A DNA stretch of 64,000 bases from Megascapheus bottae (taxonomy: Eukaryota > Chordata > Mammalia > Rodentia > Geomyidae): the NCBI GenBank assembly GCA_024803745.1, contig JANJXV010000016.1, forward strand, positions 40,591,001 through 40,655,000. Direction: 5' to 3'. A program made the translations under genes and the position numbers. Positions 11,966-25,000 of the stretch are shown here, piece by piece; the stretch's first letter is position 1, and every line of letters starts with the position of its first letter. Below the pieces are notes generated by a model. It saw only the letters and a program-made list of their open reading frames with translations. It searched no databases and was not told the origin of the DNA.

Positions 11966-13575
11966 ATTGCAGAGCTCAGTTTCCATACGATGTCCAGCCA
12001 GCGTTTCTTGTGTGAACTTCGAAGTGTATCATATATCTCCCATTCTCAGTCTTTAGTTGCTGACACTTCCCATGACTTATTATTTGTGAACAATAGGGAG
12101 ACTGTTGGAGCTTTTGGTAAATAAGGAAGAAATTGCTTTTGGAAATAATGTAGATAGCCGATATATATATTTTTTCCATTAAGATTTTCTGTGTGGGTCC
12201 CTGCTATGGTCCTAGAGCAGCAGAAGAGGAAATTTGTCACCCTTTCACCCTCTCCAGGGCGGTGTGATAGCTCTCTACATGTGATAAATGTGATGTTCAG
12301 TTTACATTTTTCTAAAATTAGGTAGAGTGTCCAAGAGAATACATTTCTTAATATTTCTTTCTGGATATTAAAATTGGAGACGGGGCTGTCAACTTGACTT
12401 TTCTTACCATGAACCCTTCTGTATGGAGGAATTTCCTTGGAGTTACTGAAACTAAAATGCAGGGCAAAACCACTCTCTCAACTGGTACTTGCACAGGCAT
12501 TCTTAACAAGACTTACACATAGGTATGAATGCGAAAGAAACTAGGATTGCTCTTACCTAGCTTAAAGCCTTCAGAACATTCCTGAAGGTAAAACTCACCC
12601 CATCAATGTTAGGCCCTTGTCTAATGCTATTTTTCTATCTCATGTCAGTTCCAGAGCCTCTGACACCTCACCTTAGCACTTCAACTTTCTGATGTGGAAC
12701 GCAGCTAACTCCATCAGACAGTCACCATAGACTCCATCGTTAGCGTTTTCTTTATGTGTCACCACAGCAATGTCTTCAAGACTTGCATGGGGCTGGCTGA
12801 GCGTCTCCTCTGTGCTGCCTCACATTATTGTGTTTGGCCCTTAACAAAATGTCCTTTAAGTTGTTTGTTCACTGTTTTCGAACTATTTCATTACTAACTG
12901 ACAGCTTGATCTTTCTTTATCTTGCTGAATATCTTTATACTCTCTAATTCTCTGACAATGCAATTTCAAACTAGCACTTACGTATTCAGAGCAGTTTGGC
13001 TGTTTCTACATCTTGAATTTTATGTGCTTCTCATCACCAGCACTGCTTCAAGATATAACTGCATGACTAGACAAGTCCAATAATGTTCTGAAGTGACAAA
13101 ATTATAGAAAGCAACACTTTCTGAAAATTGAGAAGGTTGTGCAACTTATGGGAAAGTCCAAAAAAAACAGGAAAAAAATGTGAATCCATCCTTTAGGTTT
13201 GATTAGTTAATTCCTCATAAATAGAAACCACCATCAATCATCTTTATCTCAAGCATTCATTTTCAGTCTTGGTTGTTTATTTGGTATCTATATGTCAGTG
13301 TATCCAGAAAGCTTCATTTTGGTGATGTACAACAACCTTCAAGAAAGGAACAAAAACACTAACAAGTAAGCCCAATACTTTCTATATCATTGCAAAAGAA
13401 TACTGAAATGGTTGACCAGGAGAGAACTAATCTTCACACGGAAATGCTAAAAGCAACAATTGCTAAATCTGTTTGATTTATAAAAATATGGAAGGAAATA
13501 ACCACTCTGTTGGCGAGAGGTACAAATAAAGTAGGAAGACCACAAAGAGTTCTAGGGCAGCCACTAAAAAGAGAA
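11966..13575. other. Unique DNA
   Basis: About 1.6 kb. The short frames (11,976-12,240, minus) overlap and show no motif. No repeat body is recognised. Confidence 0.45.
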
Positions 13576-13815
13576 TGCATAGTGATTGACAGATGGCAAG
13601 TAGATAATTAGATATTTAGGTAGGACAAGCAAATATAGATATATAAGTTGAAATACAGATCCACAGACAATAGATATAATGCTTATATACACAGAAAGAT
13701 GATAGATGGATGGACAGATAGGTAGATAATAGAGAGAAGAATAGATAAATACAGATTATTACATGCATGCATGCATGCATGCATGCATACATACATACAC
13801 ATATACATATACACA
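13576..13815. repeat. Compound GATA-like / (ATGC)n / (ATAC)n microsatellite
   Basis: An imperfect GATA/GATG block (about 13,580-13,750) leads into a perfect ATGCATGC run at 13,763-13,788, then ATACATACATAC and ATATACATATAC. The ATGC unit is self-complementary. The 77-codon minus frame here is only microsatellite translation. Confidence 0.85.
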
Positions 13816-15596
13816 GACATAGATATTCCCGTTTTATACCTGGTGACACCTTGCCCTAGCTCCTCGTAATACCTGAAACCTCAGAGCGCAGTGATATCTT
13901 TGTGTGTAGCATCTCTAGTCACAGCAGCCATCTCAAGCAAGCATATTTGATTCCAGTTGTGCCTTCACCTCGGAGTGCTTTTCAAAGCTTCCCACACCCC
14001 AGCTCTGTCCTGCTACCAGTCAGTCATGAGAAGGGAAGGATGTGCTGGCCTGCTCTCGATCCCCACTAAGAGTTAGCTTCCAGCAAGCCTCGCTGCGCTT
14101 GGTGTTTCTCAGTGCTTTGTGTTCCATGTTGTGAGGACAATGGGAGGAAGTGTCTTGTTTATTCCAGTCTTGTACCTGGATATGTCTAACAGTTACCGCT
14201 CGCTGCTGAGACCAATGTGGTGGCTAGGTTGACACCACTTCCACTTCTCCCCTGTCCTTCCTCTTGTGGATGGGGTGCTGCATTTCTGGAAGTGTGTTCC
14301 TGCCTGCCGCTTCTCTTTCTGTGCTCAGTGTCCTTGCATGCGTTGTCCTGGACAGAATGTGCACACAGGAAATTCACATCTCCAGCATCTCTTCTTTTCA
14401 TGCCATCACAAGTTACACAGCCAACTTCTCATGTGCTTACTTCTCAGGTGAGAGTGGAGAACTGACTCTTATTTCTTTGAAACTTGAAAATATTTACTTT
14501 CTAGCAAATAGAAATCTGTAAAAGCGGTTTCACTCAAACCACTTATCATCAGCTCTGATTTGGAAGTGGGAATTCAAAATTCAGCAGCTGCCTTTGCAAG
14601 AGCTCTTCTCTAACTCTTTCCTAAGCCTTTCCATCTTCTTCCTTAGCCTGACAGCAACTGCAGAAATCACCTTCTCAAATCTTCACTGCACGTCGTCTGG
14701 CCCCTTTGCTGTGTGGATTCTCCATGCTAGGTAGCATCTCAATAGAAGATTGAAATATCTTTTATTCAAAATGGTCTTAAGAATATACTTAAGCATTATA
14801 CTTAAGCTGGGGCTACATGTTCTGGGGAGGTGACTATTGTTCTGCAAATGACACATTGAAAGGAAAAGAGGACATAGTCTTTAGCTGAAATTGTACTTGT
14901 ATCTAGTTAGACAAAATGTAACCCTGTCATTAACATTCAACAGGAAGATGCCATAACCAAAAATGATGATAAAATGTTCTGTTTGTCTGTTGTTTTTCTC
15001 TCAAAATGATAGTTGTTTGGTCATCATTGCTTATACTAGCTAATCATGACCCATGAAATATTATTTAGGAACTAACTTACAAATAATTATATTTCTCTTT
15101 CCACTCTAATGAGCATACATACATAGATAGCTATTTTGACTTTGACTTTTAGATTTAGTGTTTGTAAGTTTACTTCAAATCATTCATTGATAATTTTTCT
15201 ATATGGTAGAAGATGTAATTAATATCAAATATAATTTTAAGTTTTTTAGCTAAGTTTAAAAATGACCTAACAAAAAAAATGACCTAACAAATAAAGTTCT
15301 CATTAGTTTCAAGACAATAGAAAGTTATGAAGGAATAGTAAATAATGCTAAGATTTTGCTTATGATACAACATAGTCTAAGGTGTTCCTAGATATTGTTC
15401 ATTTCTGTAAAGAATAGTATAAAAATTAAAATTATTTAAATGGCTAACCTGCATAGAAAAGAATCATGAAGTTAGGAGAAAAAAACAAAACTAATGTAAA
15501 ATCACCTCAACTTCTGGTCAAGCACTGTTCATCAAATATTTCTCTTACTTTTTATAAAATATTTTTCTTAAAACACTTGAAATGTTTTAATAAAGG
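13816..15596. other. Unique DNA with a GC-balanced patch at 14.2-14.5 kb
   Basis: The patch near 14,217-14,465 is open in all three plus frames and contains a good acceptor-donor pair, listed separately. The rest is AT-rich with nothing I can name. Confidence 0.45.
14329..14447 (+). other. Exon-like stretch with acceptor and donor (unproven)
   Basis: Pyrimidine-rich acceptor TTCTCTTTCTGTGCTCAG ends at 14,328, and a strong donor CAG|GTGAGAG follows at 14,448. The 119 nt between are open in every plus frame, so no frame is favoured. I recognise no protein motif. It may be a real or cryptic exon, or chance. Confidence 0.15.
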
Positions 15597-15810
15597 AGGC
15601 ACCAGTGGATCATGGCTGTTATTTTGGCTACTCAGGAGACTGAGATCTGAGAACGGCGATTGGATGCTGATTGGAAATGAAAAGTCTTGTGATCTTCTTA
15701 CCTCCTATTAAGCAACAACCAGCAAAAAGGCAGAAGTGGAACTATGCCTCGGAGTAAAGTACAAGCCTTGAACTTGCCCAGGCCCTGAGATCAATACCAG
15801 TACACATTTT
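15597..15810 (+). mobile_element. 7SL-Geo dimeric SINE, diverged
   Basis: 7SL-like head (GGATCATGGCTGTTATTTTG, GCTACTCAGGAGACTGAGAT, CTGAGAACGG), linker (CTTACCTCCTATTAAGCAAC), then Geo-type tail (AAAGGCAGAAGTGGAACTAT, GCCCAGGCCCTGAGATCAAT). Several small deletions and no clear flanking duplication indicate an older copy. Confidence 0.75.
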
Positions 15811-17145
15811 TAAAAATTAAATTTAAATATAATAAATTCATTTTAACTTACTTGCATTTTATTTTAACTTACTTGCATTATTCGTTGCTAAAGCCTTTAT
15901 CAGACCCCCATATGGTTTACCCAAATAAATATCGGAAGTATAGTTTTCTAGTTTTGCTATACGATAGAAAATGTAAAGTAAAAATCTTGAAGCACTGTAG
16001 GACATTTCATTATGAATTTTCATTTTTGCAAAGGTAACATACATTGGAATGTTTCTTATTTTCCCAGGGTCAAGGACAATTTAAATCTGGAAACACTAAG
16101 CAAAATAGCAGGTATACAGAGCTAGCTTCTGAAGGGCATGAGAGGATGGGATTTCAGTAAATTAGATTCCTCTCAAATAGGCCCTCCTCACTTGCCAAAT
16201 GAGGGCTGAAAGTTTTTTCCAACATATTCAAAGCACTTCACCCCAGAATGAATGGGAAATCTGAGATTGAAATTAATCCTGATGAGCTTAACAGAACTGA
16301 ATTCTTACCTTGGCTCAGATTTTCGAGAAGGAGGAAGCTCATGAGGACATGAAGATTCTCAACATCAGGGTGTAAGGTAGAGTTTCTGTGGTAATATGGG
16401 AGTCTGGAGAGATTCTGAGGTGATTGTAGAAGGTCCCATCTTGAATATTTGAATACTGGATTTTGAAAGTTGCCTTCTCATGTAGGATGCAGGATAGCTA
16501 AAGCATGACAGAAACAGACCCCTAGACTATGGAGTCTTCCAGTGCTGACTATGGAGCTGGATATATGAGGAACATATTTTGTCACTCATACAAGATGAAC
16601 AAATCATACAATACTATCATCATTATCCTTCTTCCATTCTTTAGAAAGCACCACAAATAGCTATGAGAATGCCAAAAGATATAGAAATAACTTTCCTAGA
16701 ACAACCTCAGGAATGAGAAGGAAAATGACAAAATGAAGATAAAAAATGAAACTCTTGTGCTCCCCTGAAGGCATCTGTCTAAATCCATCCTCACGACATC
16801 TAGTTCAATTGATTTCACATATGTGTGGCCATTACTGAGCAATCAGTGAATAGCTTTAAGATATATATTGCAGAAGAGAATAAGAAGGTAAAGGTAAAAT
16901 TAGGATAAAAAAGAACTCTCACTTTACTTACATACATTAATTCTCACTACTTTAAACTGATTTCATGTATGAGTAACTAGTATTGAATAATCAATAAGTA
17001 CTTACAGGGTATATGCTGTAGAAGTGAGGAAACTTAGTGAACTAAGGAGTGTCAGTTAACTACTTACCAGACTAGCTTGGCATAGGGCTGTAAAAGAATC
17101 TTTACTTCCATATAAACTGTAATAATTATAAAACCTTAGATCTAC
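15811..17145. other. Unique DNA with a 21-bp tandem duplication
   Basis: Two copies of TTTTAACTTACTTGCATT lie at 15,841-15,858 and 15,862-15,879. No gene or repeat body is recognised in the rest. Confidence 0.5.
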
Positions 17146-17285
17146 ATAGTGCTTTGTGTTTAATATTAATTTTTATTGTAATAGTCAAACATATAACCAC
17201 AAAGACAAAAGTTTTATCTTTGCACATGAGAAAGCTGAACAATAGAAGCGAATAAAGTTTTATCCAAGGTTTAAGTGTCCTCTAT
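17146..17285 (-). mobile_element. Possible MIR fragment, antisense
   Basis: CACATGAGAAAGCTGAACAA and the following AAAGTTTTATCCAAGGTTTA resemble the antisense MIR core (gagaaactgag ... aagtgacttgcccaaggt). The match is weak. Confidence 0.3.
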
Positions 17286-18007
17286 CTGAGGCTTATTGTC
17301 CAATATCAATATTTTATGTGCTGTGTAAACATCATTCACTATCATCATATATAAGATATCCCCTTGGCATGAAAATTCTAATTATTGGTGAAAAGAGTCA
17401 TTAATAAATACAGAGAAGCTCGTGTAAAGAGGTAGTATAGTAAATATAAACACAGTAGGAGATATATTTGGGACACCATATTAGTTTTCTCTTGCTCAAA
17501 CTTAGCAATGTTGCATCTCCATGATTTCTCTGCTTTCATTAGCTCTGGCTTCTCTTTTCAGCTCTTCCACTTTCATGGCTCTTGTGATTATGTTTGACTC
17601 ACTCAGAAATAACAGCATAATTACAAACTTAATATTGAAGTTAGCAACTGAATTTCATCTGCTACTTAATTCCCCTTTACATACAACTTAAGATCTATCC
17701 TCAGATTATGAAGACTACAGTATAAGAACCCAATTATTCTCTTTTGTACCCATGCAAAGAAGAAAGAGGAAAGGCTGAGAGAATGTAGGGAAAAGTGTTG
17801 AGGAAGTTTGAAGAGGAAGTGACCACTTCTTTGTGTTAATGTGTTGATTTATCTGAAACAGTAATGCATTGCAATCTACAAGTCCTTCCAGGAAGTAAAT
17901 CTACCCACACATTCAAGGCTCAAGGCTGTGCCAACCAGAAAATATTCATAATATATTAATGAGAAAGACAAATTAATTTGAAGATAAATCCCTCTGCTTG
18001 TTACCAT
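17286..18007. other. Unique DNA
   Basis: I see no gene and no recognisable repeat body in this stretch. Confidence 0.45.
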
Positions 18008-18022
18008 AAAAAAACCCTTACA

Positions 18023-18210
18023 GGGGCCGGGAGTTTGGCCTAGTGGTAGAGTGCTTGCCTAGCATGCATGAAGACCCAGGTTCGATTCCTCGGTACCACA
18101 TATGTAGCAAAAAGCCAGAAGTGGTGCTGTGGCTCAAGTGGTAGAGCCCTAGCCTTGAGAAAAAATCCAGGGACAGTGCTCAGGCCCTGAGCCCAAGCCC
18201 AGGGCTGGAA
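18023..18210 (+). mobile_element. IDL-Geo SINE, nearly intact, perfect target-site duplication
   Basis: The best IDL-Geo copy in the window. Left monomer: GGGGCCGGGAGTTTGGCCTA, A box TGGCCTAGTGG, CTTGCCTAGCATGCATGAAG, B box GGTTCGATTCC. Right Geo monomer: GCCAGAAGTGGTGCTGTGGC, TCAAGTGGTAGAGCCCTAGC, CAGGGACAGTGCTCAGGCCC. Perfect 15-bp duplication AAAAAAACCCTTACA at 18,008-18,022 and 18,211-18,225. The short A tail and intact boxes suggest a recent insertion. The minus frame 18,040-18,243 is only the antisense translation of this SINE. Confidence 0.95.
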
Positions 18211-18225
18211 AAAAAAACCCTTACA

Positions 18226-18949
18226 TTTAAGTTGACCAAACAACTCCTAAAATACAAATCAAATTACCTGAATAATATTTGGAGCAGGTTGTCAGCAAAT
18301 AAAGTATGTTTTTTCATTTTATAATTTATGCATGTTTGCAGTAGTATTTAAATCACTGCACAATCAAGAAGTCAAACATGTGTTGAATGGAAGGAAAAAA
18401 ATGGACATGACATTGAAAAGTTGAGTGAATGAATTATTACTTAATTTTTCTCCAGATATGATATCCTGGTTATTTCAGGGCACGTGACCAAGTGAATTTT
18501 CTAAATTAAACATGCACAAATACTTTTAATATTTTAGATTTACATAAAAATTAAATATTTAGAGCGTGTGCCTTCTATCCAGTTCAATATCATTAATATC
18601 TTGCATCTTTTGGTGTACTTATTATAATTAATCAAGCAATGTAGATCCATTATAAATAAAGATGGTTGCCTCACATTTCCTTTCTTTTATCTAATAGCAT
18701 TTTTGTTGTTCTATTTCTCACCCAGGTTGATTACTCTGTGTTTCTTCCTAGGCTCCTCTTGGCTCTGACAGTCTCTCAGACATTTCTTTCTTTCTTTAAT
18801 TTTTTTCGCAGCATTGAGAAGTAGGAGTTCAGTGGTGTTAACGGCATTTTTGTTCCTCTGTTGGACAGGATTTAGCTGTCTGGGGAGGAAGCCCACCATT
18901 TTGATTATGATATAATAAAGTTGTCCAATATCGGCCTGACTTCACAGGA
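18226..18949. other. Unique AT-rich DNA
   Basis: No gene or repeat I can name. Confidence 0.45.
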
Positions 18950-19195
18950 TTGTTTGTGTTTTTGTTGTTGCTGCTGTTGTTTTTCTTTAGTTTCATTTTG
19001 TTTGGGGCATCACACATGACAGCGAGCAGGGTACTATTTTAGTTACCTTCTGGCCTTTTTTTGTAATTTGTCTCAGAAACCAGATCTCTATAATTGTTCT
19101 TAGCTAGCTTTGAACTTCTGATTCTTCTGTGTTCACCATTATTAACTATCTGGGGTTACAGGCCTGCACGCCACACCCAGCTCGAGCAGCTCTAC
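18950..19195 (-). mobile_element. Old 7SL/B1-like SINE, antisense
   Basis: Starts with a T-rich A-tail complement (TTTGTTGTTGCTGCTGTTGT) and carries antisense B1-like motifs: CTCAGAAACCAGATCTCTA, GCTTTGAACTTCTGATTCTT, TCTGGGGTTACAGGCCTGCA, CGCCACACCCAGCTC. Divergence is high. Confidence 0.5.
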
Positions 19196-21965
19196 GGATC
19201 ATGATTCTGATTCCTCAGAAGAGGTGGGATTTGTCACTCATGCTCAGCCTTCTGTTGTCATCTGAAGCAATTCTCTGTACTCAGCCACCACTTTGTAAGT
19301 TGGAAAATAATCTTCTCTTCTCCAGGTATCTACATATATTATTTTAAATATTTCTGAAAGGAAGATTTCTAAACTCTCCTCTAGTTTCATTTAAGCATTC
19401 TTATTTGTATTAGTATTGTTTTGTAGGTATATGTGCTTATAATTTGGTTTATAATCTATTAATATTATATTCATTTGGTGATCACCTGAGCAAATAGATT
19501 TTTGTTAGAATATTTAAATGATTTTAAAATATTTAAATGTTTTAACTTAATGTAATTTTAAATATTTTATTTAAAATATTTAATTTAGTTATCAATGATG
19601 AGTCAATATAGGGTGTCATACCATATGATCTTACTAGATAGGCCAGTTACTATGAATATGTATGTTATTCCTAAATCATAATCATGAAATTAAAAATTAT
19701 AATTTAGAATTACAAATTTACCTTTTGTAGAATCATGGAAAACTTAACTGCCCAAACAATATGATATAGAGAATATTTTAATCACCACTGTTAGCTTGAA
19801 TAACAAATCTCTCTCTATTAGTACTTGGTAATGAAATGTCTAAAAGGATTAACTAGAAAAGCATTCTTTATATTTGAACTAAACTGTAAAATGCTAGAAC
19901 AAATCATAACTGAGCAATTGTGTTTGGAGTTCAACATTTTCTATAGGCATATTTTGACAATTTTAACTAATGTCAAATAAAATTATTCTTACCAAGGACC
20001 CTACATCCTCAGTTAGGAATGCTTTAAACATATACATACATGGATTACTGTGAGCAGAAATACATTTCTCACTTTGATCTCATTGGTCATAAGGATGACT
20101 TCACATTCAGCCCAGGTGTGTAAAGAGGAATTGAATTCCGCCTGTCTATTTGCCTCTGCTACTTTCCATCACTTTGTTGACATTTTCCACCAATTTTAAG
20201 TCACAGAAATTCTATATGTGGGATCACTATCACTTCATGATGGATATTTCATGATAAGAATGCAACACACTTAATGCTGACCTTCAAATTTCTGAAACTA
20301 GTGTCTTGGACTTTGGGTGATATTCAAGAGAAGATGACTGAGTTCCATTTTCATACTTCCCACCTTCTTCTCACAACTGCAAACCTAATATGACAAACAC
20401 TAATATTCGGTTCTTTTTTCTGACTGATGTCATTGTTGAAATACGTGACATTTTCAAGAATCGTTTATTAAAATCATAAGTAAGTTAAAGGTCAGTTAAA
20501 GCTAGAATTGTGAGGCCTCAGCCTCTTTTCCCAGTGTGAGCACAACCTCATCATACTCAACATAATGAGATCAGCTAAGGTAGTAACCTTTTTTCTTCAA
20601 GATGAAACTGCAGGGACAACTCAGGACATTCCTAATAGCCTAGGCCAAGATCTCCAAAATCCAGTAGTTAAAAGGAAAAATTATAAGGAAATGTTTATTT
20701 GCCCAAAGTCAAGCCTGGTTTAGCATTCTAAAATTGTTCAGTAAATATCTGAAAGAGCAAATGTAAGAAGGCATGTAAGTATTTCCCTTGTTTTCAAATA
20801 ACAAGGACCATGAGCCCCCTTAAATCGTGGTATCCATCCAAAGAATGGGGGAAAAAAATCCCTTCCAAAAGATGGCTCTTGGTTCTCAAAGACTAATTCC
20901 CAGGCTGAACAATTCTGAGACAAGTGAGTCTTTCACTGGCTTTTGAACAAAGGCTTGTGTAGGACCAAAGCAGAGCAGACACAGCGGGATCCTGAGAAGA
21001 TTATAAAGATAAAGACTGAGAAGAAAGAAAATGGCTTTCTTAGTATTGCAATAGCCCTCAGCCCTTCTGTCTTCCCAGCTCTGCGTTCTGAGACTGCCCT
21101 CAGCTGGTCCCTCCCTGTGGTACCCACTTCCCAGGCAGCTCACAGACCCACCTAAGCACTCCTGGATGGTGTGGCAGAGCCACCCAGCCCCCCTGGAGCT
21201 CTTGCCTTTCCACTGCTGCCTCTGCGGGCCTGTCACTTCTCACTGTGCCTCCCACCTCACAGCCAGGCCCTAGCTAACATCCAGCAGAATCACCCCCGGC
21301 AAGACAGGGCCCCAAACGCCTCCACCTCCTACACCAGGGACTACCCGTCCTCTCTTTTCACTAACCCAGTTCAAATAGGTCCAAATCAGGTGAAAAACTG
21401 CATAAGACATGCAAGGTGCCATGACCTGCTAAGATAGTGAAAGAAGTGGAGGTCAATATAGCTTTGTTCTGCTGAGAGATTGACAGTGCCAGCGCATCCT
21501 GAAATAATCGAAGGCTTTCTTTGAGCCTAATTGTACAGCTGGGTATGGTGATTGGGGGAGTATCTAGCTGTGCTTTTTGGTCAATATTTTCAGATGCATG
21601 TAAATGCATTTGAATATGCATTCTAATGTAAGTACACGTATAGGCACTGTGTGTGTGATTCACAAATATTCATCTAGCAGGATTTTCCTTTTCTCTCTTC
21701 CAATTTAGTTTAATTAAACTTTAATTATTTAATTAAGTTTTTACTCCGTTGTCTGCATGTCTCACTTCTAATGTCCAGATAACTTCTTTTACTTGTAGAA
21801 ACATCGGACACCAACTGTGTCATTTGGATTGATGTAATGACGAAATGCATGTCTGTTATAAAAAAAATCAAACTGTTTAGCATGTCACACACCTTTAAGA
21901 AGGAAGAGCTCACCCTTTATATTGCTTTATACACATTGAAAAAATGCCATTTCAAGAATACAGCA
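19196..21965. other. Unique DNA; very AT-rich at 19.5 kb, GC-richer at 21.1-21.4 kb
   Basis: 19,495-19,590 is almost only A and T with repeated ATTTAAA. 21,060-21,360 is clearly GC-richer than its surroundings and open on both strands (21,171-21,437 plus; 20,886-21,236 minus), but I find no domain, start context or splice pattern that makes either frame credible. Confidence 0.45.
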
Positions 21966-22046
21966 AGCATATGGCATATACATATACATATATGTACATA
22001 TATATACTCTCTCTCTCTCTATATATATATATATGTATACACATAG
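21966..22046. repeat. (TA)/(CATA)/(CT) compound microsatellite
   Basis: CATATACATATACATATATG is followed by a (CT)n run near 22,006-22,020 and (TA)n to about 22,034. Confidence 0.8.
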
Positions 22047-25000
22047 CTCACATCCCTCAACTTCCTTTAAATGTCTTCCTGCCTGTCTCTGACACCTGTA
22101 TGCAACCGTGAGGGCATCTAAGAACCCATCTCCTCTGAGCAGTAGTCTATGAATTCTTCTAGCATTATAGAGGTAGCCAGTCATTTCTAGGACTTTAGTA
22201 TCTAGCAAAACCTTTATTTCACATAGAATCCTAAGTTCACCAATCACTGGCACAGGAAATTGCTCTTAAATGTGTTATGTGATTGAAAAAAATAGAATTT
22301 GTTATCTACACTGTTTCTTCAAATTTTACCTATGTAATAAATGTGGACAAACTATATTTGATGCTGAAAATGCCTATGTTGGTTTGTGCTTTGTGTCTTT
22401 ATCAAATTGTTATTCCACAATTGCTAGAATTTTGCCTCAATTCTCATTTTAACACTTAACTCTTTTTCTTCGTAATTTGGACTCATAGGGAGTAAAATTT
22501 CTCAGTATATTTTGAAAGAAAACTGCTGTAGTGTTTAAGCCATCTTTCATATTTCATGAATTAATCACATTTAACTACTTTCTCCTGAAAATTATTTTTC
22601 CTCCATTGAAACAATAATGTTGCACCTTGAATAAGAAGAGCAAGTGATTCCAAATCTGATTATTGTATAAGTTTTCAATAAGATGAGGTGAAGCATTTGT
22701 TACAAAACTTGTCTGTATACTCAATTTAAAATAGAAAACACCGTAATAATAGTAAACACTGTAAGTGGGCCATGAACTTAAAGCATATGAGTGCTCACAC
22801 ATATGAGTGCTAAAAAGAATCAGTCTGATTGTTGGTAGTGACTGCTAGATGCCACAACACAGTGGCATGATGACAATGACTCACTTTCTTTTTTAATAAA
22901 TGGAAGAGAGAATTTGAAGATTTTCAATGTAATATAATGACAAATTTGAAATACTAATTATGTTAACTTTTTCAGTTGCTATTGTATACATCTATTATAT
23001 ATCACAATATTGAATACAACTATTAATCAAAAATGTTATTTAAATAGCTAGAAAGGTGGGAAAGAGATATTTGTTTTATCTTTGTAGGAAAAAATTTAAT
23101 CCTGCACAAAAAGTACGTGATCAAGTTTCAAAATGAGAAAAATCCTGAAATTGTACATTAAAAATGATTCAAAATGTGCCAGAGCTATGAAAGAGAATGC
23201 AAATCACTGGATCTCATGAAATCCTCATTGTTTTGAAGAGATGTGAGATAAAATAGTTGTCTTTATTGCAAGGGCTTCTGTGGGCATGAGTTTTCATACA
23301 TATCAGAGATTACTACAGTGTAATGAAATTCAACTCCAAAACTCATCTAAAACAAATAGTTTAAGGTAATAAAAAAGATCTCTTGAGTCAGACATGATCA
23401 TGGAAAACCCAGAGTTTATTATCATACACTTAATCTGGGTTCTCAGATCACTGAGACAAGGATACACGAAAGGAGTCACAGAGCTATGCCCAGTTCGTCC
23501 CTGACACCTGAAAAATGTAAGCAGAACCCCAGAGAGCTGCTGCTTGGATGTGAGTTTCTGTGAGTCAGTCTGCTTCCATCCCAGCATCACGTACTCTACC
23601 AGAGTGAACATGGCTCTATGAGAGCTACAAGACTCAATCGCTCCCATATCTACATGATGTGGAGGATGCGTTTTATACAGGATGTAGATGAATGATAACC
23701 CATTTGGCACAGAACTCTGCTTCCAGAATAACAGTGACTTGGTTACCTTCGTAATTCAGTCTCCTGTCTTGTAAATGTCACATCCATATATTGTGACAGC
23801 CTCAAAATATATATATTAAAGTCAATGCCCAGGGAAGGAAGTTGACAACTTGAAATTATTCATATTCCTGCTTCAATTTTAGGACACTGGACATACATAG
23901 TCAACACTTGGCACTTCCACTGTAATAAATATTTACACATCTCAGATTTTCTCAGAATGTGCCCTCTCCATCAAAAGACATTGAAAATATTTAAAACAAA
24001 GAAGTGGACTTCTTCCTTTACAATTTTGTCTTTCCATAGTCACACATTTCCAACAATCATAATCCATTTAATTTTCAATAATGAAAAGTATTGCCTTCAT
24101 GCAACTAGTATGAATTCCTTGGGCCCAGCTGGATATTATAGAAATCCAGACAGATAGAAAACCTAAACATCTCTGAAATCTTCTTGTTTTTATATAAGAC
24201 TCAGATATGTAAGAATTATCATTTAATCAAGAGCAGAGGCAGAGTATGGAGCCTACTGGAACTTTACAAGGGGGGGAAGACTTCGATTGGACATGGTTGT
24301 TCTCAGGGATCTTTAAAGAAAGTGCAAGAATTCACTAGAAAACCAAAAAGGCCACCATGGATTAAATATCGTGCGCACACTCGTGGTCTGTTGGTACTGA
24401 GAAAGAATCACTCCTGGTTTTGCAAAGAGTTCCGTGTCACTTGGGTCTGATTATTTAGACTCTTGGAACTCAGTTTTTTTTTTCTTACATGAAGAGCTAT
24501 GCATTGACAATAATTATACTGATCATTAAAATGATAATGAACAATTTGAAGGAAATGAGTGCATTATCTTGATTGTTGGTTAGCCAAAGGTTTATGTTAA
24601 TATTGCCTGAAGTATTGGTAGCCATTTAGTTAGTGGAATCAGAGCCTCTTATGTTTAGAAAATAGATTAGTGGATTGAGGACATAGAGTGGCACTTCATT
24701 CAGTTGGTTTCTGCCAGATTTGTCTTTTGTGACTGTGCCTCTATGTAGGTGATATAGTGAAAATATCTTTTACGAAGGGCACATTACACCAATCAAATAC
24801 TGTCTTCATTTCCCTCATCAAATCAGTCACATAGCCTTCACCCTAAAAACTATTTGAATTTATTTTCTGCAATGAAATGACCTTGAGATGCCCCCATAAA
24901 TGAAGCAGGAAATTCCTGTAGTTTGGAACATCCACCATCTTCATTGCCTCTCCTCCTCAGAGCTGCTGCTAAGGGAACAGAACTGGCTACAGCCTGTTTG

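Noticed and set aside
13616..13849. 77-codon minus frame with CMYACMHAC repeats
   Set aside because: Translation of the ATGC/ATAC microsatellite.
18023..18100. tRNA-Ala gene
   Set aside because: A and B boxes are present, but the sequence does not close a tRNA cloverleaf, is fused to Geo, and has SINE-type tail and target-site duplications.
18040..18243. Minus frame with an apparently protein-like peptide, recurring at 27,033 and 60,932
   Set aside because: It is the antisense translation of IDL-Geo SINEs; the recurrence reflects the repeat, not a gene family.
23330..23710. 126-codon minus frame
   Set aside because: No recognisable domain, ordinary AT-rich composition; frames of this size are expected by chance in 64 kb.
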